Shown here piece after piece: positions 23,791 to 36,879 of a DNA stretch of 64,000 bases. The position numbers and the translations under genes were made by a program. Below the pieces are notes generated by a model that was given only the letters and a program-made list of their open reading frames with translations, did not search any database and was not told where the DNA came from. How positions within the stretch are numbered: position 1 is the stretch's first letter; each line of letters begins with the position of its first letter. The DNA comes from Epiperipatus broadwayi (lineage: Eukaryota; Onychophora; Udeonychophora; Euonychophora; Peripatidae), in assembly GCA_028023455.1 (NCBI GenBank), contig JAQFVV010000252.1, positions 1,329,349-1,393,348 on the forward strand. Direction: 5' to 3'.

Positions 23791-24333
23791 TATTTAATTG
23801 TTCTATTGCAAGTCCTATTTATGATTTAAAATAGCTATTCATTGTGTCTATATACTTTTTTAGTTTTCAAAATATTAAATTATCTGATTTCTATGTCACA
23901 ACATTATTCACTGTATTTATTTTTTTCTGAATATAAATTTAGATCATGGTATTATTTAGCTTCACAAATCTTTAACCTTGTTGGTTTTTCACTTATGTAG
24001 TTTTGAACTACAATACTGAGTTTTTTTAATTTATATTTGATGCTTTGTTTTAAGAGTATTATAGATTCTTCATAATAATTTGCTACAATTTGCAGCCAAT
24101 TTCTTCAAGTGTTGCAAAACTGTGTCAATATATATCAAGTATTTATTTTCATGTAAACAGAATTCACTTTATGAAAGCATGAACATTTGATAGTCTTCAT
24201 TATTTCATTAAAAATCATTCAGTGAAACAATTGATCAACAATACCATGCCCACAAGTTTAATAATATCATGTGTGGTACATTATATATCATCTTCTATGC
24301 TTATTTATAATTTTACATATTTATTCATTTGTC

Positions 24334-24365
<32 letters not shown>

Positions 24366-24959
24366 CGTGTGTGTGTGTGTAGTTTGTGTGCAGATTGAAT
24401 TAATGCTATTCATTTTCTATTTTCATTTTCGTAAAATATTCAGACAATTAAAGAAAGTAGAAAAGGGGAATGGCATTTAATGGTATTATTTTGCCTAAAA
24501 ACAATTTCAAATGAAGATCTCTCCAAGCTTAATCTAGTTGTTTTGAGCTTTAGCTTTTTTTCTCCAACCAAGCAAACTCCTATTTATTAATCTGACATGT
24601 AGTGTCTTTCTGGGTCTTTTACAATCTCTTGTGCTGTGATTTAAAATTTCATCTGTCTATCTATTATAATCTTTTTAGCAAAATTCTAACCCTGATTCAT
24701 TCCATTTTATTATTTTTTTCAATGGTATCATTGAAACCTGTTTGTTCTGTCACCCAAGTATTTCATTTTTAATTTTTTCTGGTTATATATATATATTTCA
24801 TTGAGTGGAGTGACATCTCTGTATTGCTCTTCTGTTCAGAGTTCAGGTTTCTGACTCATATTTAATAACTGATAAAATACATCTACTAAAAATCTTCCTT
24901 ATCAAACCATACAATATTATTTAAAGTACTGTATTATTCTGATCATTACAAGCATAAAG
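23791..24959. other. AT-rich noncoding DNA with a (TA)n(TG)n microsatellite
   Basis: A TA run passes into a TG run at about 24335-24381, with one TGCG interruption. The open frame across it is low-complexity. Elsewhere nothing was recognised. Confidence 0.5.
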
Positions 24960-25880
24960 CTAAACTAGTCAATAAATAATTAAAATAATTATATTATTCT
25001 GACGACAAGAATTCCATTGAAGTTTAACTTTTAGAATAATTTCTTTTATTATGTTGCAATATGTACTAATAATCCGACCAAGATATTTGTACCTGTTTAT
25101 TTTTAATTCATGACCACAGTCTTTATTTTCTTCTGAAAAAATTCATTGAACATTACTTTAATCTCATTCTTAGTTATTTTCATCTGACATTTTTTGAAGC
25201 ATTGAAGCAATATTTATAAAAAGAAAGCTCTCTACAAAAGACATTTTAAATAACCCCCACTTATTTTTATTCCCTCAGTTTCCCAATTTAATTCACAAAA
25301 TTCTTCATATAAAACCATTGTAAAAGGTTTAGAGATATGAAATTATTATTGCATATGTCTTTCTCCATGTTAATCTCTTTAATGTCACCATGTAATATAA
25401 TCACTGCTGTTGCTTATTGATAGCTTTCTTCAGAGTATAATATCCCAAACTATGGCAAATCCAATCAAAACAATGACAATTCATATTCATTGGTTCTTTC
25501 AATAATTTCTCTTATTACTTGGTTATGATCTAATATATTAAAACCACTTTAAATGCATCTCTTCTTTAGATTGGTTACAATTCAAAGTTCACTGTACACA
25601 TACTATAATAGTCTTGGTAAAGATTTTATATAGAATTGAAAGAATACTGATAGATCTGTAATTATTAATATCTTCTTTAGCAACTTTCTTAAATACTAAT
25701 ATTACTATTGCATCCTTCTAATCATCGATATATGTGTATCATTTAGATATTTGGTATATAGCTTTGCCAACAACTTTTTTTTATTTCATTTTCTTTTAAA
25801 GTAGGGATTTGGTATGTAGCTTTGCCAGCAACATTTTTTTTTTCTCCATCTTCTTTTAAAATATCATTAATAATTTAATT
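24960..25880 (-). pseudogene. Decayed endonuclease/reverse-transcriptase LINE, RT region
   Basis: On the minus strand near 25.70-25.62 kb one reads VFKKVAKEDINNYRSISILS, the RT motif usually written kKGd..d..NYRPIsLls, followed by ILYKIFTK. Farther on (25.28-25.25) is LNWETEGIKISG, and near 25.2-25.0 the pieces KCQMKI, VMFNEFFQKK and YLGRIIST. These match in order the RT and post-RT region of the family also seen at 27.1-30.2, 51.6-53.2 and 56.9 kb. Stops and frameshifts are frequent. A 59-bp tandem duplication lies near the upstream end (ATTTGGTAT(A/G)TAGCTTTGCC at 25749 and 25808). Confidence 0.65.
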
Positions 25881-27089
25881 ATTTCTCTAAGCTTTTTTTT
25901 TCTTTATAGATTTAATAGTATGTTTTATCTCTTTGCTTATGATAATTGGCAATTTAAAAGATGTAATATTTGTAGTAAGTTTATTTCTTTATTACTGTAT
26001 AATTCTTTATAGAACGCACATTTGTAATATCTATCTTTTTAAAAACAGTTTCTTTCATATATATATATATTACAGAAAATACAACTTTTTAACGTTTTTA
26101 TTTTAGAATTGTTTAATTATTAAAATTTAATATCGCTTTCTTGCTAAGTTGAACTTGTATGTCTACCATATGTTACGTTTATTTTATAAACTAATATTAT
26201 ACATTATTTATTTATAAAAAAACATTTTTAAAACTATTTTAGAAATTCACACTGAATTGATTTTAAAAAAGTATTATAATAAAATGTTTGTGTAAGGTAT
26301 TAGGTTATAAAAAAATCTAATTTTCAATTTTATTTTGTTTAAAATAATGATAATAATTTTTAAATTATGAAAAAAAAATTTTTATCTAAAAAGATAAAAA
26401 CCTTTTCTATTTTTAAAAAAAAAATCTAGAAGAATATGAAAATAATATAGTTTTGTTAAATTCTTTATAATATTACAAATTTGACTTTTAAATACAGTTA
26501 TAATATTATAAGTAAGATAGGTACATCATGGTTCTATACTAGTTATTGCAAGAACAAAAAGCTTTTGTTCTCAGTTCTTATAAATAATTAATTACATATA
26601 GCAACCATTCCTAAAGGGGAATAACCAGAATGGACAGTCCAATATCAGGGAGAAAAAAATTGCTTTAGAAATACAAAACAATATCTGAACCACAAATACA
26701 TTCACGTATAAAACATGTTTCACTATTTTTCTATCCATTTGATATTTTGCAATGCTAACTTTCAATTTCTTCAGCAAAAACTATAATTTCTTAAATACAT
26801 CAACACTTTGTCAAATTATATCTTTCCAATATATTCTAGTCTCTGCTCTCTCTTCCCAGAGGAAACAATCAATGTAGCACTGTTTAAAAATATTTTTACA
26901 ATTATATCACAGATGAAGTTTGTCTCTTCTACCATAAAATACCTTTTGGGAAGTTTTTCATTGTGCATTAATTTTACATATCCAATTTAATGAAGATATG
27001 ATTTTACAATAATGGATTCTATAGTATCATATTCAGCAAGTTGATTAATATGTTCTTATTATTGTATTTTTAAATTTTATAGAGCATCC
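25881..27089. other. AT-rich noncoding DNA between LINE fragments
   Basis: No convincing frame. The short frames at 26.59-26.78 and 26.81-26.99 kb show no family motif. A poor TA repeat lies at about 26060. Confidence 0.45.
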
Positions 27090-28890
27090 TTAAATAAAAC
27101 TTTTCTAATACCTTTACATTACATCAATAGCGTATCCAAATATCACTTTTTACATAATGTCTTATACATCTAATTTAGTTGCTATAGTTAGTTTCACTTC
27201 TATATGACAGTTCTATATTTAGCTAAATTAGTTGCTGTATTTATTTTTCTGTAAATGAAATATCTTTTAACTTGTTCTAATTGGAGGCTATGCCATGTCT
27301 CAAAGTGCTTATAAACTACCAATGTATTGAAATTGCTCTCTAATCTCAAATCATCCAAGCTAAAATATTACTAAGATTTTTTTTGCATCACTTAGTAATA
27401 AAGAAATTGAGTTTTGTTGAATGTTAATTATTAAACCTAAATCTTGCATTCAAAAAATTAAATATATTATGTAAATTTGAATTGAAAAAATTAACCCAGT
27501 CATCATCATATTGTAAATCTTGACTAATAAGTAGACGTTTTTGATTTTAATTTTAATCTTTTCAAATTTAAAATTCCACCATCAAATATGGATTGCATCC
27601 TTATCCCTATTTTATTAAATTGTCTATAAATAATTGCCAAAACAACTCTCAGAAAGAATCAAAATAATGTTGGTAAAAGTATCCTTGTTTATTTCAAATG
27701 TCTCAGATGTTTCTATAATAAATTTTGGGGCAATAAATTTTTTCTACTAACTGAATCAAATGTTATGACCAAACCAGTAAAATCAATATAAAAATCACTT
27801 TTTCCCAATCCTTTTTTTTTTGCATTTGTCTGGCAATAAATACTCATGTTTATAATACTCCTTAATTCTTCAAAACCACACTGGGTCTCTGGTAACCATT
27901 TTATGACTGAAAGGAAACTATTCAACAAAATCCTTGACAACCATTTTATGACTGGAAGAAAATTATTCAACAAAATTCTTGAAAGTACATTTTTATAGTG
28001 AAAAATAATGATATTCCATGATAAATACTGCAATATTGTTTACTCTCTTTGTTTTCATAAAAAATAAACAATAAAAACATCTTTGTAATCAAAACTCATA
28101 ACTTCATAGGACCATATATTTTTCATAAATACCAATATTTTTGAAGTTATCTATTCTTTTTATTCAAAATATCACTATCATAATCTAATGCATGTTATTT
28201 CTGAAATTTAATAGGACTGCAATATCTTTTTCAGATCTGTTTACTGCTTTCAGTGCATCAAAAGAAGATGTAGAGTGACCATAATCAACAAATGCCTGTT
28301 CTTTACCAATTCTAGCAATGAGGTATCCCATGACAATTTTGAAATGTTGTTTGGTCTGATCAAAAAGTCTTTTGTACATCCATATAAAAATTCTCTACTT
28401 ATTTCATCACAATGAGAATTTTGGAGGGCATAAACTAAAATTATCTACATTTAATATATGCTATTAATTGAATAACTAATCTTGCCACTCTGTTTGATAC
28501 AGCATTAATCTCCACAATGTCATTTTTTCCACTTTTTATTTTGTAATGGATTCTACTCCACTTCTGCTTACAATGTTTATGCATTTGTAGTACAGTACAT
28601 ATCTACTTTTTATATCAATTGTCTCTTTACCTTTTTTTCTAAATTTACAAAATCCAATATTGTCCCATTTAATATTAAAATGTTTTTCCAATTCTTGCAA
28701 TCTTTCTTCACATGAAAGTGATCTACAATTGTAAGTATCTAAATAAAAGATAATTATTAAATGGCAATCTGTGTCCACAATCAAAAGATTTTTACCACCC
28801 TCCATCTTTGTCCACAAACTGCTATCTTGGCTGGTGATTTTACAGACTCCTGAGAATAAGGACCATAATTTATTTTTGTCTCTCATGATT
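27090..28890 (-). pseudogene. Decayed endonuclease/reverse-transcriptase LINE, near full-length order
   Basis: Minus-strand pieces occur in the order expected. 28886-28536 (116 codons) has the endonuclease start, with NCRSLSCEERLQELEKHFNI, KWDNIGFCKFRKKGKE and SRYVLYY. 28379-28185 has RLFDQTKQHFKIVMGYLIAR, where related copies have the catalytic GDFNARIG; here DFN is altered to YLI. 28033-27713 is the RT core, with SRILLN...LPETQCGFEELRS and YIDFTGLVITFDSV, like iDltkAFDSV. Near 27.65-27.55 are PTLF and FDGGILNLKRLKLKSKT; near 27.2 is SYRSETNYSN, like LLYGSETWT. A 45-bp in-frame duplication lies at 27894-27983. This is the clade often annotated in animal genomes as craniofacial development protein 2-like. 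Stops and frameshifts make it dead. The frame order supports one copy running right to left. Confidence 0.75.
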
Positions 28891-29219
28891 GTAAATATCT
28901 ATTTAAAAAAGAAAATCATTACTCACACATTTATTTGGCCTTCAAGAAAACTCAACTGATATTTCAATTAAGAGATATGAGTCAACTAAGAAGAAAGATC
29001 ATGGGTTTTTTTGATTTTAAACTCACAGATAAAAAGCCAATAAACTTACTATGCTGGATAATGTATGTTGATGAGCAGACCATCCATGTTCATATAATAC
29101 AGGAATAATCATATAGTAATAACTGTTGCAATTACAAGAACATAAAATGGGCATTATGAATATGTCCCACTTGGTGCCATTAAAGCCTCCCAGACAAGTC
29201 AAAGGGCCTCCTTTCAGTT
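28891..29219. other. Spacer between divergently oriented LINE fragments
   Basis: About 330 bp between the start of the minus-strand copy and the plus-strand RT fragment. No frame was recognised; it could hold the 5' untranslated part of the minus-strand copy. Confidence 0.35.
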
Positions 29220-30160
29220 AGTTGCTCAATATATTGTCATATTTTGAAGAATATTTATAAAAGTGCAATGGAAACAATTAGATTACATAATAATACTGAA
29301 AAGATTAACATTGAGAAAGGTGTATGACAGGATAATTTCTTATCTTCCAAAAATTTTTATGGCAGTTTTACAAAAAGTATTTTGTGTATTTAATTGGGAA
29401 ACTATGGGAATAAAAGCAAATGAGATTATTTAAGTCATCTAAATTTTATAGCAGATGGTGTAATTATTTTTGCAAATAATGCTTTAAAGCATCAGGAAAT
29501 GTTGCAAGAAATCTCAGATGAAAGTAAAAAGGTAGAATTAAAGGTAAATGTTAAAAAGGCTAAAGTAATGTTCAATGGATTTTTTCAAAAGAAGAAAATA
29601 AAAAATGATAATGATGAGTTAGAAAAGATTAACAACTACAAATACCATTGTCAGATTATTAATATAGTTGAAAACATAATGGATGAAATTAATCATAGAA
29701 TTAAACTTGGTTAAAGTACTCTTAGTAGAGATAACTTAGTATTAAAAGGAAACATGTCTACATGCTTGAAAAGGAAGGTTTTTAATAAATATGTTATATC
29801 AGTTTTTATTTTAGATCTGAGATCTGGTCACTTAATAGAAAAGCAGTACAGAGACTTCAGACCACTCAAAGAAGTATAGAGGGATGCATGTTATGAATAA
29901 TAAGAAGGTATTAAAAATAAAATACATGGGTGAGAGAACAAACAGGTGTTACTGATATTCAAGAGAATGAAATGGAGTTGGATTGGACCTATTGCTAGAA
30001 GAGATGATAATAGATGGACAATTGAAATCTTAAACTGGATTCCAAGAGGTAAAAGACCTAGAAAGAGACCACATGTGAGGTGGATGGATGAAATAAGAAA
30101 GTGTGTTAGAGTGATGTGGAGACAAGAGGCCAGAAATCATAGATGAATTGAACTTGAACA
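29220..30160 (+). pseudogene. Decayed endonuclease/reverse-transcriptase LINE, RT and C-terminal part
   Basis: Same family as the other LINE pieces, opposite strand to the 27.1-28.9 kb copy. Near 29.39 kb one reads NWETMGIKAN. The frame 29499-29714 has LQEISDESKKVELKVNVKKA and VMFN, then INHRIKLG. The frame 29946-30146 has MKWSWIGPIARRDDNRWT, RGKRPRKRPHVRWMDEI and EARNHR, the characteristic C-terminus (KWnWaGHiARR.DnRW...RP..RW.ddi). The YADD region near 29.44 kb is disrupted (LQMV in one frame, FADG-like in another). Endonuclease is absent, so it is a 5'-truncated copy ending near 30.16 kb. Confidence 0.75.
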
Positions 30161-31462
30161 GATCTTCATTCTGCAATGGATCAATAATGGTTAAAATGGT
30201 GATGATGATGAAGCTCTAGTCTGATCTATGACTAATAAAAATTATTAATATACTTAGCAGGTAGCCTAATCATTTATTAAATTACAGATTAATGTATTGA
30301 ATGCAGGTTATTCAACTGCTCTCGTCATTTAAATGTATGTATGTGCGTGTGTTCTAACCTCATTAACATAAAACTGCTTAGCATAAAAGATGGTTTTACG
30401 TGGGGAAAAAAATTAAATCTTTTTCCAATAAAGAAATACTAATATTATTTAATATAGGTGCCCCAAATAATCAAAACATAAAATATCAGCTGATAAATTA
30501 TTTTCAGATTTTAAAAAAATCGTTTACATGTAAATTTAGCCTACTTTTGTAACTTATGAGACTGCTTTAATTTATCAAATGTCTTTTTTTTAATAAAAAA
30601 AAAAAAAAAAACATTAAATGTTCCAATGGTAAAAGTAATAGAAATGAAATTACTATTTTAGTAGTTAGAAAAAAATTAGTAAAACTTCCTTTGCTTGTGC
30701 TGAAAAAAGTCGGAAAAATCCTTTTTGTAAATAATGGAAATGTTAGTTAATTATTTTATAACAAGAAAGCATTCTTCTGTAAATGGATTTTAAAATCGGA
30801 TAAAAAATTTCATCTTGATAAAGTTTTTTCATTTTTTTTTTTTTGATAGATGTAAATCTCATTATTGAGTTTCTGATTAAAATCAATAAATTTTGTGTTT
30901 TTTTTTTTTACGTATTACAACTTTCTTGACTTTTAAAAACATTTATTTATCTTCAAATTTAAAAAGTAGATTCTTATATATCTTCTTGTTATATAATAAA
31001 ATTCTTTTAAAACTAAAATGTAACATAGTATTTTTTCATTTTTGTTAACATAATATCCATTTTGACCATTTGATATTGATTTCAAAAGTAATTGAAGTAC
31101 TTGTTAATATTTACCATTATTTAATAATTTTATTTATTAAGTATTAAATGTGTAATCTTTACCAGGTGTTTTCATTTCGTTTACAGCAAATATCAGAATA
31201 TTTCTGCAGCTCGATCCGTATTTATACACAAAATCTGAATAAAGTTTTTTCAGACTTTGTGTTTGTACATATAGATGACATTGCAAACTGTGTTGTATTG
31301 ATTTATATATATATTAAACCTATTGAAAACTATATATATATATGTGTGTATATGTGTAAACAAATCACACTGAATGAAAAATTGATAAATTATTCTGCAG
31401 TATATATACTTATATATATATTAAATTATATATTTTCATGGATTTATTATGTTTTAAACAGA
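30161..31462. other. AT-rich noncoding DNA
   Basis: Homopolymer A and T runs at about 30.59, 30.83 and 30.90 kb and TA-rich stretches at 31.3 kb. The 113-codon frame at 31148-31489 is dominated by Ile, Tyr and Leu from TA repeats and has no motif; I do not call it a gene. Confidence 0.5.
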
Positions 31463-31735
31463 AGAAATAAAGGAATTATATTCATGTAAACATCTAGAAA
31501 TAACATTATCTTTAATTTTGCTAAGAAACTATTAATAACTAATTCACAATAAAAAAAACTAAATATGTTTTTCTTTGTAACTTATTTAAACTCAAGACAA
31601 AATGGCTACTGCAGATTACTAGAAAAAACTTGTTTTGCCTTAGGATTGTCAATTAGTAATTGATTATTTTCTAGCAATATCAAAGATAATGTTATCTTTG
31701 GTTATTTACATGGATATAATTCTTTTACAGTCTCT
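31463..31735. repeat. Hairpin MITE-like element
   Basis: The left arm (about 31463-31605) and right arm (about 31630-31735) are imperfect inverted copies: GGAATTATATTCATGTAAAC opposite the complement of TTACATGGATATAATTC, and ATAACATTATCTTTAATTTT opposite the complement of ATCAAAGATAATGTTATC. The centre near 31.61 kb is less AT-rich (AATGGCTACTGCAG). No frame. Size and symmetry suggest a small palindromic transposon derivative. Confidence 0.6.
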
Positions 31736-34700
31736 GTTTACAATATTTATATATAAAACCACTTAGCATTAGAAATTGCATAATTCATTGACAAAACTTT
31801 ATTTTGATAAGCCTCTTATGTTTTGGCACTTTCTGATAGTAGATTCTAAGCTATATTTATGGCTTATTATTTAATTTATATCCCTGCATGACTTGAGGTT
31901 ACTGGAACACAATCCCCAAATTCTTTGAATTAATAAAAACAATATATATAAATATTGTGAGGGTGACTTATAATCATACCCACACCAACCTTTGACTGCT
32001 TGTGATATTAGGTTATGTCCAGTCAAAAATATCTTTTGCCAGCATATGAAATACATGCTTCAATTTACTGCTTATCAAACATGAGTAAAGATATGCATAT
32101 ATATATATACATATGCATAATGTATCAATACTGTATTAGGTAATTAAATAATAAGTTACGTATAACCAGATCTTACATATATATTGAAGCAGAGCAAATT
32201 CCAATTGTTAATATAAGTGAAAATAAAACACAAATATATATATAGGGTAACCAGTTGGGTTACATAGCATACAGTGATATAGTGTGTGTGTATATATATA
32301 TAAAGTAAAGGAAAAGTAGAAATAAACATGGACAAAAATTATAGTAAATATTTTCTACATTCATTGAAATAAAAATAATAATAATAAATAATAACTCTGA
32401 TTTAAAATATTGTTTTATAAATTAAACTTTTAAAAGATCTGAATAAATATAAATATTGTATTATTATTATTTTGATTTTGAAATGTAAAAACATATTTGT
32501 TTTTGAAAATTTTTAATTAATTAAAACATGTATGTAGATTTTAAGAGATTAGGGAGATAAAAATAAAACTCTGTTTTCAATCAAGGTGTTGTTATCACCT
32601 CAGATAAGTTGATAAAAGGGCTGATAAAAATATTAGCTGCAGTCTGGATAGTAATTTTGTAAGAGCTGGTTCAACTGAAAAGGTTACAATATTTTGTTGC
32701 ATCTTGTTGAAGTTTGCAGCAGTTGGTTTTAGCTGACCATAGAGTTGGCAGAATAGATACCATGAACTGATGTAGCTGAAGGTAGGACAGTAGATTCAGG
32801 AACTGATACTATTTTCTTTCACATGAGTTTGGGTTCACATGGAGAAAATGACCCACTTCTTTGTACTGAATTCCATAGCCTTAAACATGGAGAGAACAGT
32901 TATTGCCTGAAATCTATCAAACCAAGACAGCTTCTTGCCTGGAATAATTCTAGACAGAAAGGGACCAACTACAGACCAACATTTTACATGGATTATGTTT
33001 TTTCCTGATGATGATAATCACTAAAACCAAACTTATCAAGAAAAATCTTCCAGCTTGCCCAGGAAACCCCAACTTACTGAAGAAGTAATTATATATATGC
33101 TGACATATCTAAAGGCAAAGAATCACAGATAAATATATATACAGCTGTAGTGGTTAGAGTTATATATAATAATGAAATTTTAAATAATTTCTTTAGTAAA
33201 ATGACATTTTGGAAGTGATGTGTGAATTTGTACTTTTCATGTTTTTGGTGGGTGTATAGTTGAGCAGTGCTGCCTGGATGCAGTGTGTTTATGATGCTCC
33301 AAAGTATAGGCTCTGCACTATCCAGACCTAGATGATTGAGCTTCTAGAATAGTCCAGCAGCATATATTGGCCTCATGAATAGGCTATGGTCTCATGGATA
33401 GACCTCATGTATAAGCCCCTAAGACTCACAGGAGATGAGCAGGGCTGGCTCAGTGCCTGATATTTTTTTCTGGATATTCCTCATGGATGATCTCTCTAGG
33501 TACAAGAGAGGTAGTGCATAAAGATGAGGTATTTTCTTGTGATGTCCTGGGGCATTGTGTGCTCATAGTCCATGCTTGGCTGTCTACTTATCATGGCATG
33601 GGGAGCTGCAGTTCACATATTCACTTTTCCTATCTCACCTTGCCTACTTCATCAGCATTAACTAATCAAGCAGAAAGACATTTTAAAATTTATATTTTTT
33701 TAATTCTATAAAATGATTTTATCTTTCGTTTATTAAAAAAAAAAGACATTTTAAATCAATCAACAATCATCTGTTAATAACTTAATAGTTTTTATTTTAA
33801 AGAAAAGGACTATATTTAGCAAAGAGAATTAAAAAGTGGAAATAATCTTTAATAATTTTATTGTGATAAATACAAATATTATGTAGATAAATTAATATTT
33901 TGCACGTCTGTGCAAATTATATATATATGTTTTATTAAACCTAGTATAGGTATGGTCTTATTAAAAATATAAGTTAAAAGTTTAACAATTTATTATTTTT
34001 ATGTAACAAGTTAAATACAGTCAGAAATTTCATGCACATGCATGTATGTGTGCATATATATGTTAATTGTATTGTAAATAACAATGTGTGTCAGATAGAC
34101 ACATATAAAATTTTGATCATTTTTTTATAAACATCAATTTAAACATGTTCATTTTGTATCAAGCCACATGCCTGTGTGCTGAGTGGATTTTAAGTAAATC
34201 TAATGTATTAATCATGAAATCAAAGTCAGAGCACTTATATGTGTAACTTAATTCTAGAAACTTTAATGTCGTTTTTATTTTTATTATTGTTAATAAACTT
34301 GTATTTCAATTGCTAAAAACTGTATTGCATCATTTCTTGGTCACATACAGTAATAGAGCTTGTGTTCTGTGAGCTAGATTTGTGCATGGGATGAATATAT
34401 AAATGGGGGTGTGTAATTAATGCTTTTGGGGCATCCAGAGATGATCAATTATCATCCTGGTTGGTGCATAAGATTATAATCTTTAAAGGCCAGGCACTAT
34501 ATTTTATTTTAGTTTGGCCTTATTAGGAGTTAAGTTTACAGTTGGCCAATACAAGTGGCCTGAGCATTGATGATGATCAGCATGTTTTAATGTCCCAGCA
34601 TTATTGTTTGATTATTATATATTCTCATGGATGAGCACTTAAGTTGGTGCATCCAAGTTATGTTTAAATAATTGTGCAAGCTACCAAAGGCTTAATAATT

Positions 34701-36621
34701 AGCCTGGTCTACAGAAGACCCATTTCCAATCCAGTCACAAGGTTGATTGTTGATTGATATTTTTTATTGTTCAAATCCAGCCACAAGATGGACCATTGAT
34801 TTTATTCTGATTTATTGTATTGATTTTTAGTTGTTGATCATTCATGGTAATGATGGATGGTTTATTTTGAATATGACTGATATTTACTTTTTGCTAATGC
34901 TGGTTAATGGTTAACTATGCTTGTAGTTGCTCTTCTGATCTCTCAATGTTCACTGAAATTCTCTAATCTCATGCTCCTTTTAAATATATCTTATTTATAT
35001 ATACTTTGTAAATTATTGATATTTCATTTTAAGTTGATTGCGAGTGATGATTTGCCGTCACCCAGGTTCACTTTTCTCCTACCACCCCATCCCATTATAA
35101 TATACATATATATTATAAACTCCCCCCCCCACTTAACACCAATCCTACACGTTATATGAACAAATGTTCAGGGTGCCAGTTCTATTAATGAATAGAATAA
35201 ATTAACAACTTTATTTTGCTTTGAATTGCCTGACTTATAGCTTAGCTCAGTGGAGAGTTATAGAAAGTTAAGAATATATAGAATATAAATAAATGAAGGA
35301 AGAAATACTATTGATCAGTAAAATAAGATATATGCCTCACTTGTCAATCAACCAAACAATAGAAATCAATAAAGTTTTATTTATTCAAGCTAATAAATTA
35401 TAATTTACATTTGATCTCTTCCATCATCTAAATACACTCATATATTAATTACAATATAACTTCAACAGAAAAACATGATATTGAATAACCCCACTATCTT
35501 GCACATCTTAATCTAAATAGCTAAATTGATATTAATTTGGAACTATGAAATAAGATCTCAGGGAACCTTTAATACAATTTGATTAAAGAAATTCTATTGT
35601 ACACTAACTTATAACTATTGTAAAAAAAAAAAATAATGGAATGAGTTGAATGATGTTTCACTGGACTAGCAATTAGATAATGAAGGAAATAAGGTACATT
35701 TTAATCTCACATCATTGTCTAAATAATAAACTGAGCATACACCACTTTTTATAAGTTTACCAAATGGTAAAGTATTTCACATAATGTTTGGATCAAGAAA
35801 ACAATATTATCAGGTTTCAGTATGTTTATTATCAAATTTACAAAGTAATGCATTTATGTTGTAATAGATATGTGGAATGTGGAAACTAGAATATAAATGC
35901 ATATAAAAATAACTGGAGACAATGTTTTAAATAATAAATAAAGCATTTAATTTAGAAACCTCTGTTATTTGTGAAAATATCTTGTATATCAATATGATCC
36001 AAAATATTCAACATAAATACCAAGAAAAACATGGAAATAAATTTGCTAATTGTAATTTTTTTAATAGTAAAAATGTAATGACACCATGGTATTGCAAAAT
36101 AATAAAAATAAAGTAGAATTCTATTGATCTCATTTTAGTAAAACTTGTTTTTTAAAAAAATCAATTCCAAATAAATTTTCATATTTTGGAAACATTGATA
36201 TTGTTTTTATTTTTCCAGTAATACTTTCAAACTAAGTTAACTCCATTGTTACTGAATTGAAGTAACTTAATGTAAACTTCTATTTGTAGTTTATTATTTA
36301 TACTGCAAGCTGGTACAATGAATAGAATTAAATTATATTTGTAGTTGTATATTATTGTTGTTTTTGTTATTAATATTGTTGTTGTTTATCATTATTATTA
36401 CTAAAAATTATTGAAAGTTGTGCTATTATCGACTTTTAATAATTATTACTTATTATAATAAATAATGTTATTAATAATTTTATTATTGCTGTTATTATAA
36501 TATTTCTGCATTGCTATTGTTATTAATATCATATATTATTGATTAATACAAAAATTTGACATTATTTTGAAATTATACAAAAGATAACCATTGTGTATAT
36601 ATAATTTGTTTGTTTTTCTAG
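31736..36621. other. Noncoding DNA, partly less AT-rich; probably upstream intron or intergenic
   Basis: TA microsatellites lie near 32.1 and 32.3 kb. The stretch 32.63-33.72 kb is clearly less AT-rich and contains short frames (32823-33008, 33487-33711), but their residues suggest no family, and a small repeat of TCATG(A/G/T)ATAGGC near 33.38 kb argues for decayed repeat DNA. At 34.72-34.81 kb AATCCAG(T/C)CACAAG occurs twice, 57 bp apart. C runs lie at 35.12 kb, and GTT/ATT-rich simple sequence at 36.3-36.5 kb. Confidence 0.4.
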
Positions 36622-36879
36622 ATGGCATAAATTTTCAACCTGAATACAAAGCATGCAAATTTAACAACACCAATCCAGCCATTGTCGTCTTTTTCCGAGA
36701 AAAACAGCAACCAGCTATAGAGAATTTAGAATTGCCACATGATGCTGAGCTTGTTCCACGATGTGCTGATGTGGGAAAATTTCATTTTGAAGGAAGTAGG
36801 AGTATTAAGTGTTATAAAGGAGAGTGGATTGGAATTATGCCAGCCTGTCAGGAGTTGTCTGAATCTGATGATTATTCAC
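36622..36879 (+). CDS. Internal exon encoding a CCP/sushi-like extracellular module
   Basis: A 258-bp exon (86 codons) follows a pyrimidine-rich acceptor (TTTGTTTGTTTTTCTAG, AG at 36620-36621) and ends before the donor GTAAGATTAT at 36880. Both splice sites fall after the first codon base (phase 1-1), the symmetric phase typical of shuffled extracellular modules. The peptide begins GINFQPEYKACKFNN and contains four cysteines: KACKF, VPRCADVG, SIKCYKGEW and MPACQ. The second half, CADVGKFHFEGSRSIKCYKG plus EWIGIMPAC, fits the CCP pattern (F.GS..I.C..G.W....P.C). The first half is longer and less typical. Such modules occur in secreted or membrane-anchored adhesion and synaptic proteins, disulfide-bonded outside the cell. 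An insect relative such as hikaru genki is my guess only. Preceding and following exons are not confidently seen in this window. Confidence 0.75.

Noticed and set aside
24271-24480. 69-codon frame on the plus strand with Tyr/Ile and Val/Cys runs
   Set aside because: It is the translation of the (TA)n(TG)n microsatellite; no other protein features.
27713-28886. Three minus-strand frames as host genes
   Set aside because: They are consecutive pieces of one LINE polyprotein and also recur at 51.8-53.2 kb.
31148-31489. 113-codon frame rich in Ile and Tyr
   Set aside because: Composition comes from TA repeats; no start context, domain or splice support.
32823-33711. Two short frames in a less AT-rich region as candidate exons
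   Set aside because: No family motif, no paired acceptor and donor in phase, and local small repeats.
35246-35262. TAGCTCAGTGGAGAG, an A-box-like word suggesting a tRNA
   Set aside because: No B box or cloverleaf follows in the next 80 bp.
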